Source: Agarophyton chilense
Lineage: Eukaryota; Rhodophyta; Florideophyceae; Gracilariales; Gracilariaceae
NCBI GenBank assembly: GCA_030374765.1
Contig: JARGXX010000068.1
Span: 4,650,001-4,714,000 of the forward strand
DNA: 64,000 nt
Reading direction: 5' to 3'
The notes under the pieces are model-generated. The model worked only from the letters and a program-made list of their open reading frames with translations. It made no database searches and was not told the origin of the DNA. Made by a program: the position numbers and the translations under genes. Below, in pieces: positions 34,188 to 47,126 of this stretch (position 1 is its first letter; the number at the start of each line of letters is the position of its first letter).

Positions 34188-36425
34188 TTGCGGAATTCAT
34201 CGTGGTTGAGCAAGTGGTCGAGAAGTCGAAGACACCATTTGGTTCGCACCTGGACTCAGATTTGGTCTAGGATGCCGAAGACCGGAAGCCAGTCGAGTAC
34301 TGGTCGCCCCGGTCCTGTAGGACCACACCCTAAACCGAGGCTCGCTTCATCTGTTGAAGCCGGAGAGCGGCTGTATCGTCAAGCGATGTAGCGCTCACGC
34401 TCGGTGAATGATGAAAGAGTTCTCTCGGATGTACCGGCCCCTGTGGCAGCGACAGTCACGTCCACCACATAAGCCGTAGTTGACCTTGAGGTCGTCGGAC
34501 CTCAAGAAGAGGATGATTTGCGCAGGGAAGTGCATCGTCTCAAGTCTGACTCAAGCGCTTCGCGTGTGCGCATGGTTGCGTTGGAATCGCAGATCGCTGC
34601 TCTTATCGCTGATGTGGAACAATTACGCAGTGCGCATCAAGCACTCGTTCGTCAAGACGATGGGAAGCAGGTCTCTTCATCAGTGAAAACACTACGTGAG
34701 GATTTGAACCATCTACTGGATAGGTACGGGAAGACGCCCGATGCGCTACCCGGCTTAACCGTGGATGTAGAGGAAGTCCTCACTCGAGTTAACCCTCTTT
34801 TAGAACGCCTGGAGGCGGCAGTTTATGCGCAGACTGCTGCTTAACCAGTCGTGCTGGAAGAGGAAGAAGCTCCTTTGAATGAAGCTCGTTCGAAGAAGTC
34901 GAACTCACGACGTAAGAAGCGGAAGTCCGCACGTGATTCGAGTGATGAATCGTCAAGTACGGAGGGCTTCAGTTCCAGTACTGATGATTCTGATGATTCA
35001 GATACGTCAGATGACGACGACAGTGATGAACGTCATCGAAGGTCTCGATCTCGGAAGAAGACCACATCTTCGTGGTTAATGAGAAAAAAAGGCTCACCTT
35101 ACAGAGGGTTGAAGGTGCTCCCGTGCACGAATCCGCTTTATCGGAAGGTCCTGAATTATAGGTACTACCGTCTGAAGGTGAAGAGCAAGAAGCGCTCAGA
35201 ACGCGAAACCGCGAACGTGAAGGATCACATCAAACGATTGAAGATCGGCCTTAATGATTTAATATTTGATGGGAAGACCCCCATTCTCGTTATCGAGTTT
35301 CTCCCTCAATTCGTTGCCGAAGCAGACACTCCAGAGATGAGTGAACCACAGGCATTTGTGTCTTTACCACACTTCCTGAAGGGTTTTGCTTTAGAGCAAC
35401 ATCGTTCCGTATGCGGATCATTGACAGCCGATGAAGGCGGCGTTACCTCATGGCCAGAGGCGGTGCAGTATTTGCTGCGCAGTCACGCAACTTCAAACGC
35501 GACACGTCAGGCGATCCTGGGCCTAAGGAATGTGACCCAAAAGCCTGAGGAGGGCGAAGCTGAGTACAGCTCAAGGCTTAACAAAGCTTCAGTCCGCTGT
35601 GGAAACGTCGACTCGACGGAGCACAAGATTACCTTTTACATCGACGGGCTGGACCCGAGCATCAAGTCGTTGGTAGCTCGATATCGAGGGAAGCATGGAA
35701 GAGTCTCCTTTTTGGAGTTAGTTCAGTTTGCGAAAGCTGAAAGAGATGCGGCCAGAGCGCGTGGTAACCGCCGTCGTTCAGTGGCTTTTGGAACCTCAAT
35801 GGGTAAGGAGAAGATCTCCACCAGAGTTAATCAGCGCAGCAAACTGCTACATCTGGAATCTCCAGTTGACTCGCGAGATTCGTCGTTGGCACCCAAAGGG
35901 AGTGACTCGCATGAGGAGGCGGTCCATTTAATGGAATATACGGACTGTTCTGTACCTACAGTGGATCTCCCACACTCGGAGTCTCAGGACGAGGAAGCCC
36001 TAATGGCTATGGAGGGCCGTCGCCCTATGTACCGTCCCTACACGGTGCAACCAAAAGGAGGTTTTAAGAACCGGAAACCCGGATGGATGGATACTCGCAC
36101 GGCATACCGTTCACAACCTATGTTGACCAACCGTCGTGACGGTTTGATATGTTATTCATGTTATGGAAAACACCATTTGAGTGCAGAATGCACGCTTCCT
36201 GCAAAGGATCTGAGTCGTATCAGGACGACTTATGAAGCACTCTCAGAAGAGGAAAGGAGCCGCGTACCGGCGGGCATGTATTGGAAAGCCAAAAGTTGGT
36301 TTTCTCAGACACCAATGCGCCAGACGGACAAGCCGGTTTCTCAGAATGCTGAAGTGTTACAACCCGGAACCCCGGTAAAAAGAGGCGCCTTTGAGGCGAA
36401 TAAGCCGGTGCAACCGGAAAACTAA
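34188..36425 (+). other. Element 1 (right) gag region (fossil)
   Basis: Same layout as the left copy: coiled-coil-like segment near 34.5-34.8 kb, Ser/Asp/Arg linker near 34.93-35.06 kb, gag core WPEAVQYLLRSHATSNATRQ near 35.45-35.52 kb and Cys/His cluster CYSCYGKHHLSAEC near 36.15-36.19 kb. Around twenty amino-acid differences from the left gag core. About two breaks. Confidence 0.75.
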
Positions 36426-36465
36426 GTGAGGGAGCCCCTAGGGGTCGGCACTAGTCGATTCCGTA

Positions 36466-39400
36466 GTGCTGACCAGGGAGAGCTCGCCTCCCTGCTCCCG
36501 CGCTTGGAAGCCCAAGATTCTCTTGAGGCCTCCCAAATTTCCGCCGTACGGAATCAATCCGCCGGACGGAAAGCGAGCACAGTTTGACTGTGAGTTACAT
36601 CGCCCTTGGAGACGTTATACTTGTCCGTCAAAACGGGAAAGTTACCTCATGGCAGTGTCTAAAAGAAACTATAAGGTCTATGCCGACATCGGCTCTGACA
36701 GGAATCTGTTATCTCGTCCATTGACTATCCTGGACACAGGTGCTGGTCCGAACTTTATACGGGAATCGGAGCTCGCTCCTACTGACTTAGAACTTATTCG
36801 ATACGGTCCTTTACCGGACATCCGGGATGCCAACAAAAATGCTTTGAAGACACTGGGAACAGTTCGACTCGTGGTGCGTTTGGGACGCTTTGTAGTCCTA
36901 GTCGACTTCATCGTCTGTAAGACGTTAGCTGCACCAGTGGTACTGGGATGTGATTATCGCGACAAGTTTGTCGAAGCCATTCGCTCGCGAAGAAAACTAG
37001 TGGAACTAGATGATGGATCAATGGTACCAATTGTTCGCAAGCCAATGCGTCGTTGCCCCGAAGCACCTCCACTTCCACCATCTGTGGAATACGGGAAATC
37101 CCGAGGACGTGTCTCGCCGAGGATTCGAGTAGCGAAGAGTGCCATGCTGAAGATGCAAACCGAAACCTGGGTTCAAGTAAGAACAGAACGACACGGACTC
37201 GTGGTAATTCAACCGAATACTCGGATGTACGAATCCCGTGGATTGCTAGTCGCTATCGGCATTGTTCAAGTTGATCCTGGTAGCCCCTTTTGGATACTAG
37301 TGAGTAACTTCACTGATAACGATTATCATATACCGAAGAATCAGGTTGTTGCAACAGCTTTACCTCATCCCACAGTGGTGGTCCCTACTCATATTTCTAC
37401 TGCAGAAGTATTGGGATCAACCCATGTCGGTGACACAGACGAAGAACTGCAAACTGCATCTGGAGATCAATTGCAAACGGCAAAGGATCCAGAGAGCCTG
37501 GTCGATGAGCTAGACTTAGCACATGTGTCGGAACACTACAGAACGAAGATCAGGTCTATGCTAAAGATGTATACATCCATGTGGAGTGGAAAACTAGGAG
37601 AGATCTCCGCTACGGAACATCACATTGATTTGGTCCCAGGGTCACGACCCATCTCCCAACCACCCTACGGAGCGGGACCGCGAACTCGCCAAATCGAGGA
37701 GGAGAATGTCAGCAAGATGCTGGAAGAAGGAGTAATCGAAGCAGCTCAATCTGCTTGGGACTCACCAGTGGTGCTGGTCCCAAAACCTGATGGTTCTTTA
37801 CGATTCTGTATCGATTATCGAAAACTGAACGCAGTTACAGTTCGGGATACATACCCGTTGCCTCGAATGGACGAATTTATTGACAGCTTAGGGGAAGCGA
37901 ACGTGTTCACCACGTTGGACGCCAACTCTGGCTATTGGCAGGTGCCTGTAGCGGAAGAAGACCAAGAAAAAAACGCATTTGCGTGTCACGCCGGTCACTA
38001 CCGTTTCAAAAGGATGCCCTTTGGCTTAACTAATGCACCGGCTACTTTCCAGCGTATTCTGGACATCTTGCTCTCAAGATACAATTGGAAGACTTGTTTA
38101 GTCTATTTGGACGATGTGATCATCTTTTCCCAGGATGTGGAAAGCCATTTACGGCATGTCGAGGAGATCCTCAAAGTACTACAGAGAGCAGGTATCACCT
38201 TGAAGTTCAAGATATGAGAATGGTTCGCTGGCACCGTCCGGTGCTTAGGACACGTGATCAAACAGGGACAGCTTGCCATTCAAGAGGCACAAACAGCGGC
38301 TCTCCGCGAAGTACAACCTCCGTCGACACAGAAGCAATTGCGTTCTTTCCTCGGCTTGTGCAACGTCTACCGACGATTCGTGCCACGATACTCGCATATA
38401 GCGGCACCGCTCAACGCAAAGCTGCGTAATGGACAACCAGTACAGCTTGAACAATTCAGACAAGCCGAAGTGGAAGCGTTCGACACCCTGCAGACAAAGA
38501 TTATTACAGCCCCAGTCTTGGTGCTGCCCATCCCCAACCTGCCATACTCAGTGGATACCGACTCTAGCGAGTACCAATAGGGTGTGACCTTTTTCAAACA
38601 CACCCTGATGGTGAACGCAAACCCATTGGTTACCAGTCAAGATCGCTGAACGCAGCTGATAAGAAGTATTCAGTTTCAGAAAAAGAATGCCGTGCAGTCG
38701 TTTGGGCTCTAACCACTTTGCGACCGTATCTCCAAGGAGAACGTTTTACCGTCAACACGGATCATTCGTCTCTACGATGGTTACTGTCCAATAAAGACCC
38801 GTCTGGTCGTATCACACGATAGCGCTTACGCCTTGCTGAATTCGATTTCGAAGTGAAGTATAAGAAGGGATTGGCCAACGTCCAAGCTGACGTGCTATCG
38901 CGACTCAAAACACTGGGCGAAACCCAAGGCGAAATCGATGAAGAGATACCTTGCTTCTACATGGAGACCCATTCATCATCTTTTGAAGAAGAGCAACAAG
39001 AGACCCTTGATGATTATTCGGATGCAGACCCGTTCCTTTCATTAGCAGACACTGACCCTTCAGTTCAACTCGAGCGAATCTCGTGCACTGAGCTCCTCAA
39101 TGAGCAACACGCCGATGCGTTTTGTGCGTCGATACGATTTCGTCTTAACGGGGGGGGAGGAGCTCCCCTTTTCACTCGATTCACGAGGAATACTGTTAAA
39201 ACATGTCGAAAAGCATGATCAAATCGTGATTCCACACGTCTTGAAGAGTCGAGTACTCCATCTGGCACACTACAGCAGGCTGTCTGGTCATCCAGGAGGA
39301 ACGAAGTTGTTCATGACTCTAAGAAGAGATTTTTACTGGCCTACTTTGGCAATGGACTGCCATGCTGCAGTGAGGTTGTGTACAACATGTGCAAAGAATC

Positions 39401-41243
39401 GCGTGAAGCTTTACAGGAAGCGGAAGCCGATGAAGTTATTCCAGACGAAAGCGCCTCTACAATATGTCAGTATTGACATCCTAGGGGAATTGATTCGCTC
39501 AAGGCGAGGTTATCGCTACCTATTGGTGATCACTGACCGCTTCTCGAAGCCAGTGTGGACTGTGCCGCTGAAGCGGAAAACCGCAACCGTAATCGCACAG
39601 GCGTTTATCAAACACTGGGTATTTATATACGGACCACCAGAAGTTCTGTTATCAGATAATGGGAAGCCATTCGTTGCCAAGTTCTTTCAGAATGTTTGCC
39701 GCATTATGGGTATTCGAAACGTGTTTACCACGACCTATCATCCGCAATGCAACCGTCAGGTGGAGCGTTTCAACCGGACGCTGATAGCAGCATTACGACA
39801 CTATATCGCGGACCACCCAAAAAAATGGGACATGTTTACTGATACTCTGTGCTACGCGTACAATACGCAAGTGCATACCTCTACAAAGACGGCACCGTTC
39901 GACCTCGTGCTCTCACGTAACCCTCCGGCTTTACCGGTTGCGCTCGACGACGAGACAGAATTGGACGCGCCGACCCCGGCTAAGTACCATCTGAAATGGA
40001 GGAATGACCTGAAGGCCAAAGCGGAAGAAGCCGCTAAAGAGTTATCGAAAACGCAAGCTCGCTATAAGCGAAACTATGACGCCAGAAGGCGGAGAGGAAA
40101 TCAGGCAATCCGAGTAGGAGGTCACGTCTTCGTGCGAGTTGAAAGACCGGACAAACAGGAAGAATCTCGTCATAAGTTGTTGCTGATAGCGGCTGGACCC
40201 TTCAAAGTGGTGGAACTTGAGGAAGACACAGTGGTCATCAAGACAGGTGAAGACGTTGAACGTGTATCGCGCGATCGCGTTGAAGTCGCGCCTGACCCAC
40301 AAGTGGAAGTCCAGGTATCTGGTAGAACTAAGGAGGCAAGTGCGACGGAACGTCAAGGCAAAGCCCAAGTGACTCTGGGGAGAGTGAACCGCCACCAATG
40401 GCTCGAGCGAAGGAGAAAGCTCCTGATCTCCCACCGCTGGCGGTTGCGTACGCCAATCACGGACAGCTTCCGAAATATCGGGATATGCCCCGTGGCACGC
40501 GCACACCCGTAAGTACAGAAATGGAACTTGAAACCAGGAAAGATGTTTTGGAATTTGGCCCCAAGGACTTGGAAACGAGTGCACGCGAACATGCGCCGTT
40601 GCCGCTTCAGGCTGAACCGTCAGGTAAAGCGCCACTCGCTGTTCCGCCGATATCGGCTCCCATCCCTCGTGGGCAGGAAGAAGAAGAGGTATCGCCTCCT
40701 GTCGTGGTGCAAGCACCATCATCCACCCAACAGCGGTCAAAATCGGATAAACCGAAGGAAGTTCATCCATGAATGGATTTGAGAAGCAGCAAGAAGTACG
40801 CTTATATGTAACCTAGAAAACAGGATAGCTCTTTATCTGAGAAAGATTCTCAAGGAAGGAGTACACTGCCCCTGCGGGCAGAACGACATTTAGTCGACGA
40901 GGGAACGCTTAGCGACGCGGAGACTTCTAACACAGAGACGCTTGGGTCAGCCCTAAGGCCTTTCAAACCTGTTAACAGGAGTCTCGCGCCAACAGCGAAA
41001 GCATTGGAAAACGCCCAGGAGTATGTTATGGATCGCATATGTGAACATGGAGAGCATGAAGATACCAGAGAATTACTGTATCGAGTCCGTTGGTACGGGT
41101 TTCCTCTGGAAGCGGATACGTGGGAACCTATGGCTCATATCCCCCGTTCGCAACTCATGCGATATCATCAACGCATGGGATTACCACTTCCCAGGGATAT
41201 CGACTCCTCAATAGTCGGGCTCATGGGCACATCCCATTTCTAA
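36466..41243 (+). other. Element 1 (right) pol region (fossil)
   Basis: Protease (LDTGAGPNFI near 36.73 kb), reverse transcriptase (LVYLDDVIIFS near 38.1 kb), RNase H (about 38.6-38.9 kb), integrase (HYSRLSGHPGGTKLF near 39.27 kb, LLSDNGKPFVAKFF near 39.65 kb, NRQVERFNRTLIA near 39.75 kb) and chromodomain (LYRVRWYGFPLEADTWEPMAHI near 41.08 kb). A few breaks. Confidence 0.85.
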
Positions 41244-41485
41244 GTATGGGCTACCAAGGTAGTAAAAACTCGAAAGTCGAGAAGAAAACAAGAAGTCATG
41301 TGGAAAAAAGTGAAAACACGCAAGCACAGGACATTTACTGATTATCACCTAGGAAGAACTCGAGAAGTGAGAAGAGATGAAGACTAGAAGATAAGAAGGG
41401 AACGTGAAGACACGAAGTCACCGGAGTTTTATTGGTATCAAGATATCACCGCAAGGGTGTTGACTAGGAGTCTTTTCTAGGATTA

Positions 41486-43300
41486 TCAAAGAGACGTGCG
41501 AGCACGCAGGTTCGCAAGAAGCTGTGCGCGATCACCCTCAACTTGGTCCAAGGGAAAGCCCGCATCTAAGAGGAACTGCCTCAGCGGATCCAAGCCTGGA
41601 TCTTCGACCGGCACTGTACTCGATTGTTGGGTAAACCCATGAGAGTACTTTTGAGAAATTCCCGCCGCTGCGGATTGATCGACGGAAGTCGATACGCCTG
41701 CCAGCTCTGGCTCGTGCTCGTAACCGAGTTCCGCCTCAGCTCCCGGCGCTTCCTCTTTCGGTTCCTCCCCGTTCTCGGATGGAGTGGCATCGTACACGTA
41801 TCCAGTAAGCTGGTTCGGTGGCATGTCACGCGGGTTCTCCCGAAGAAAGCGAGCCTGCTCGGAGGTGATCAACCGGCGCGTCCAGGGGTCGCACCAAACG
41901 AAATCTCCAGGACTTGCTGTTCGTCCAGGAGAATGGTCGTAGTGTCTTGCACGGGTTCCGCGAGCAGATTGATCAGCTGGAACTCCAGACCAGTCGACAC
42001 CGTCGATTACATCCACAAGATAAAGGAAGTCGGCATGGTTCGCACGGGATCCCGGGACAAGGGAAAGATCGAGTTCTCTCGCATACTTTCGCGCTGTGGG
42101 CGACATGTACCAAACTCTAAAGGTATCATAAGCATCCCACAGGAGGAAGACGGCCATCTTTGCGATAAAATCGGTGTAAATCACCGTCCAATATCCCGAG
42201 AACGGGTCGTTAACCAACGCAGACCCGATGTAGAAGATCGCCAGTGGGTGCTCCACAGGGAAACCACGAGGACTCTCGATCGCCGCCCAATGCTCCGGAA
42301 TACCGATGTAGCGCCCGAAGCACGCGTTCCGCCGGATGCGGTCAATCTCGATCATTTGATACGGCACCAAATAGCCCAAACGTGATCGAGTACGACGTTC
42401 CGAACGGGGATAATACCAATAGGGAATGTCACGCTTTCGAAGGAAGCGGAACTCCGCACGGAGAAGAGGTTGCTGAAAGCAGAGAGCTGCACGCACACCG
42501 TGCCAACCGCTAACATCGACTTCAACGAGTGACTCGATATACGAGTAACCTTCACCGTCGGTACGGGCTTTCCAGTTATATAGTTCCAAGTCCTGCGGGA
42601 GGAGAATCGTACTGATGAATCGGTGAAAACGCTGGTAAATCAGCTTGGTGAAACGCGTACGGGCTTCGGACAAGGTTTCCGTTGAATATCGCGCAATCGC
42701 GTTGTCTGGCAAAGCAATATGGCTCGCCCAGTCGTCGCTATGAATCGCGTGTTCCGGAATACTGTCAGGGAAGTACCCATCGTGTACATACTGTTGTATC
42801 AACGCGTCATCGCGGATAGCAACTGAATCAAACCAGGGCGCTTGCGCGAAAAGTTCAACGTTGTCGAGAGGATCTCGTCCATAGAAATCCGCAGGGTGTG
42901 GGTAGCTCCGCTGAGCACGACGAGAAGGAGCTCGAATCACACCCGAAAAGGCGACGTAAGCCGCGTTCGGCATCGGAGCCACGGTTGGCTGAGGTAACGG
43001 TACCGACCGGAATCCGGCGTACTGGGTGGGGAACGTACGGTATGGACCGAGTTGAGCAGTAGGCTGCGACGCAGAACCAGCAGTGTTTGACGGAGCCCCA
43101 GAAAGCACATCCTCAGAGGAGGGCTGAAACGGGTTGGACCCGGCGTTCGGATCCATCGCGGAAGATCGAGCTGAAGAGCGGTGAGGAATAGAATGCTGTT
43201 GAGAACTGTAAGAGTTGGTCGTGCGGCGAGGAATTCGTGATGACGATGAGTACCCGGAACACCGGTCTGACTGCGTATAAACGCTTCTTGCGTCCACCAT
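41486..43300 (-). CDS. Antisense accessory protein of element 1, right copy (604 aa)
   Basis: Exact positional and length match to 6681-8495 in the left arm, also uninterrupted, 25 bp inside the 3' LTR. About thirty amino-acid differences from the left version, spread over the whole length and including several conservative pairs (Val/Ile, Leu/Ile), while the NHAD...DVIDGVDW and SPGRTAS.GDF motifs are kept. Unknown function; no domain I recognise. Confidence 0.7.
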   Translation of the reverse strand: MVDARSVYTQSDRCSGYSSSSRIPRRTTNSYSSQQHSIPHRSSARSSAMDPNAGSNPFQPSSEDVLSGAPSNTAGSASQPTAQLGPYRTFPTQYAGFRSVPLPQPTVAPMPNAAYVAFSGVIRAPSRRAQRSYPHPADFYGRDPLDNVELFAQAPWFDSVAIRDDALIQQYVHDGYFPDSIPEHAIHSDDWASHIALPDNAIARYSTETLSEARTRFTKLIYQRFHRFISTILLPQDLELYNWKARTDGEGYSYIESLVEVDVSGWHGVRAALCFQQPLLRAEFRFLRKRDIPYWYYPRSERRTRSRLGYLVPYQMIEIDRIRRNACFGRYIGIPEHWAAIESPRGFPVEHPLAIFYIGSALVNDPFSGYWTVIYTDFIAKMAVFLLWDAYDTFRVWYMSPTARKYARELDLSLVPGSRANHADFLYLVDVIDGVDWSGVPADQSARGTRARHYDHSPGRTASPGDFVWCDPWTRRLITSEQARFLRENPRDMPPNQLTGYVYDATPSENGEEPKEEAPGAEAELGYEHEPELAGVSTSVDQSAAAGISQKYSHGFTQQSSTVPVEDPGLDPLRQFLLDAGFPLDQVEGDRAQLLANLRARTSL

Positions 43301-43324
43301 GGTTTGCGCTTAACGAGGGGGGTA

Positions 43325-43991
43325 TGTAGTATTCTACTATGTCGGGGAATCCGATAGGATGATTTTTCGCGAAGTCGAGGTTGGAACTCATAAGTGAGTG
43401 ATGTCATCAAACTTGTGATATGAAACGGCACACCGCGTAGAATGCCAGGAGGCAGGGTACATTAGTGGAACACGTGGCATCACGAGTGGAGTGGCTTGCA
43501 ACGGCGCATGTAGGGGCGATCCACGTGGCAGGTTTTACTACCCTTTGTAGCTAGACGTCCATTAGGAACCATACCCATACTGTGGTTTGGCTAAGTGGCT
43601 GACCACTGGGTATTATTTATATATTTATTTGGGCACTCACCCTGGCACACAGTATATAGTGCACCAGAGGTGAGCGCCGACTCCAAGTAAAGGAGATAAC
43701 ATGGGCATCATGACTATTCTGTTCCTCGCTTAGGATTCCCTAACCGGAGATCCGGACGAGCCATAATAGATAGTCAGCCCCCAACCACTTCACGAGCCTT
43801 CTCGTACCTACCTTCCATCAACGTTTTACAGTTGCACTGTTCACCCTCGCTGGCGAGTAGTGGCCTTACACCCCACTTCCAGCTCGCTGGTGTTGTAGCT
43901 CTACCACCCCTTTTACTTCGCCGCAAGCGACCCATCGGCAGTTCGAACGCTGTCGCAGGTGGCTGCTCTCTCCGTTAGAGCGGATACTACA
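43325..43991 (+). repeat. 3' LTR of element 1 (right copy)
   Basis: 667 bp, about six differences from the left 3' LTR (5990-6656); the roughly 240 bp next to the outer flank appear identical in both. Confidence 0.9.
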
Positions 43992-44337
43992 ACCGGCACG
44001 GTATTCCCTCGGAGCCAAGTTCTTTGTACCCATGGACGGTAGGCTCTCGCGTCCGATGCAAACCATCATGATGAAGGTCGTTCAATGTGGCATCAAATGT
44101 GCTCGAATTCTCCGCTGACTGAGCTGGAAAGAACCGAAGAGGCCCCTCCGACACAGAAACCACACCGTTATTCGGGTTCGACCCACGGCGAGAGCCATCA
44201 CCGTGCTCTGTTGACCCTTCGGCGGACATTCTACTTCCGCCACAGTCTTTCGGGTAGCCCGCGTGCATCGCGAAGAGAGCAATCCAACCAAAATGATACG
44301 AAAAGAGAAAGGAAAGGAGACGAACAGAAACGATCAC
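43992..44337 (-). other. Copy of the element 3 antisense frame start (fossil, right arm)
   Basis: Inverted copy of 5644-5989 with the same translation in the part compared. It shows that the duplicated block carried element 3 sequence beyond element 1. The tRNA-like boxes follow at 44516-44583. Confidence 0.55.
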
Positions 44338-44703
44338 ACCGAAGGGATACGGCGCGACGAAGAAGGAGAAACAGAGGAGACACCAACGATGTATAACATA
44401 CGCCTAGCACTGAACGCACCCGAAACCCGTAACAGAGAGCGCGACAAGAGCAATTAGTACACGAACCTCCGACAAATATTGGCAACCCTCATGGAAAGCT
44501 TAATTTTGAAGCCATTACGAACGACCACGGGAGATGAACCTCAAGCGCCACGAAGATGGTCGAAACCGCTCGGCTCATCGCGCCGCATTTCCAAATGGTG
44601 AAGTGAATCTCACATGGGCGACTGCTACACTGTAGTACACCGCACTGGCAAAAGCTGAATCAAGGTACAGCTCCTAGGAGTGGCTGTCGCTAGGAGGGGG
44701 ATC

Positions 44704-45254
44704 TGTAGTGTAGTGAACTACACCGATGAGATAGTTATGTCACGTGGTGGACCTGGATGGGTTTCGCCATGCAACGTGAACTACAGTGGTTCAGTTAGAA
44801 ATTAAAGTAGCTTTTCGCTAAATTTGTGTTATTTACATAAGAGTAGGTAGATAAGGAGGCGCACTTCAAGGGCACCCCCTTGTGGTAACGTGGGGAGTAG
44901 CGCCTTCGTATGTCGAGTGGCTGGTGAGGTATATATTTTCACCAAGCATGAACAACCTTGTCACTACTGTAAAGATAAGCACGTACTAGACTACTTTTAC
45001 CCCTTTTGGTTTCTACAGTCGACTATAAAGGTAAACCTAGTGTCTTTACGGTTTTCTGGACCTCATGCACTGTGCATCATCGTCTACCAACGTGATCTCA
45101 GTAAGCCCGCCGTTTCTGTTGCACCTTTCTTTGGCTGGTGCCGCCACACCTTACAGGTATCTTCAATTTCCTCCTCCTAGGTCGAGCCCATCGCATGCTC
45201 TCTAGAACCGTTAAGTCTTACACCCGTCGCTACCATTTTGGTTTATACCACACT
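44704..45254 (+). repeat. Copy of the element 3 3' LTR (right arm)
   Basis: Inverted copy of 4727-5277, seemingly identical. A third, diverged relative at 50340-50886 is the 5' LTR of element 3. Confidence 0.75.
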
Positions 45255-46954
45255 GAAATAACTACAAGTATGGGTATAGTTTGTTTCAGACCCATGTATA
45301 GCGTTTTGAGAGACTGTGCACGCACTGCGGACAAGGACAGGGATCTCATTGTTTTCTGTACCAGCCTCTTCTCATTGGGCGTGAGGGCTATAGCTCCATC
45401 CTCGGTTTCAGGGATTGAAGTGCTCAAATTAAATACTAAAGGACATTGGAAGACTCGGGATTGTCACTACTATTCGATAGAGGTTATGCGACAGTTTGAG
45501 TTTCGTTTACCACAAACCAAATATAATGAGAAAACTGAAGATATGTTTATATGAAAGTACCTTTCTCGGCTCAACTTAACTGTGCAAATCTGCCTATGAA
45601 GGCAAACCAAAAGGGGTTCCGTACATTTTTAGAGATTCGGCGCTGGGTTAAGTACTATATAAAACTTAAAACTCGTTTTATGGCTCAGATAAAGGTGTCG
45701 GTTGACATAAAGGGACTCTTTGCAGCTTTTAGTGATTATATCGTCTTGAAAGCGAGCGAAATTGGTTTGAAAAATTGATTGTATAATATTTCTCAGGTAT
45801 AAATAAATTTTGTCTAATGTTTTTTCTACGAGGGTGGTTTCCGTTGAAGTATGTGGATCCATTAATTAGTACAACACTACAGCATTGCTGGATCACACAT
45901 GGATGGAGTGCCAGCAGGGTCTGCAGTTTCTATTTCACCGCTGGCGTCGAAAGCTATAATGGCGCATTAATGAAAGTAATGTAGTTGTTTATCTTTATTG
46001 GATAGTGTGCTGATTGAAACGCTGTTAGCAGCGATTAGAGTAGCGAAGAAGCATATAGTAGTAACTACTGAGTTAGTAATGCGTTTCAGCTCTATTTTGA
46101 AGGTTTCAGATCTTTTTTTAAAAAAGGGCTCTGATGCCTTAGAGCTCTCTCTCGGACGATCTCAACTAACATTTGAAACACTAAAAATTGTGTTTTCAGC
46201 TTTGAGCCCTTCAAATTTATGAAAAAGTGAGGAGTTGTCCGCCCGTGTTTTAGTGAAGCGAATGCCCCTGGAAGAGCAACCACATACATTATAAAAAACT
46301 TTGAGACGTTTACCGCATTACAGGGGTCCAGTGAGGCGCTAGCCGCTGGGAGGAGCACCCATTGTCATCACACGATAACAATTGAAGCACCCTCGGCGTG
46401 CAAGAAAGACGGTCTGTGTATACCACTGGTGCTGGGTCTGTCTAGAAATTTATCACAGAATGAAAAGCCTGGGACGGTCGTAAAGACTTGTTGGGGATCT
46501 GGGATGTAGTATTACATGGAGAGCTGCCGCAAGTTGTGCCGTGTAATATTTACTGCAAAAGTTCAGCATTGGGTATGGAATGAAGGAATAAATTTGTTTT
46601 ATTTTTGTTTCTTGAAAAGCCTTTTAAGGATGTAAAAGTCTGATTCTGGTTAACGTAGAAGCGGCAAGGCTGAAAAAATCTTTATACATCCGGAGTGTCT
46701 TAACTGGAGCCAATAAATATGACTTCTAGTGACTACTGACATAAAGTCTGTAGTTGCGTTGATTTAAGAAGATCAAGAAGAAGAAGTTAATATCGAAATA
46801 ATTATATCTCATTCATCTATCTGGGTCATTAATCTATGTGGCCCACTCAGAAACGGAAAAGGCTTTTTTGCCGAAGTTTAGAGCAAGACTAGCGGTGTGC
46901 TAAAAAACAGAGCTGAAAAGAACAAATAGCCCACCGTATAGCACCCTCATTTTG
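45255..46954. other. Right-arm copy of the unassigned AT-rich stretch
   Basis: Mirror image of 3027-4726. No gene recognised. One short frame (45998-46222, plus) is open here but not in the left arm because a T/A homopolymer junction differs, which argues against either being a gene. Confidence 0.4.
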
Positions 46955-47126
46955 GAGCACCTCTACAGGTGAAGAGCTAAAACGTACCGCTCCAAGTACG
47001 AGTTGAACAGTCGTACTCGTTCTTGTCCAATCATTCCAGAGGTTCCTAATTATAAGAACAAAACACACTTCGCAGTTCTTCAGGTACCTTTCTCGCACCA
47101 TACCTATCCTTCATCTTGCTCAGACC

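Larger units (their letters stand above)
33390..43991 (+). mobile_element. Element 1, right copy: Ty3/gypsy chromodomain retrotransposon
   Basis: Plus-strand element with complete LTRs 33390-34056 (5') and 43325-43991 (3'), 667 bp each, ends TGTAGTAT/ATACTACA. Parts: primer site 34059-34074, gag about 34.19-36.43 kb, pol about 36.47-41.24 kb with chromodomain near 41.0-41.2 kb, antisense frame 41486-43300. Flanks ACGAC and ACCGG are not a target duplication. It looks nearly whole with a few breaks. Confidence 0.85.
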
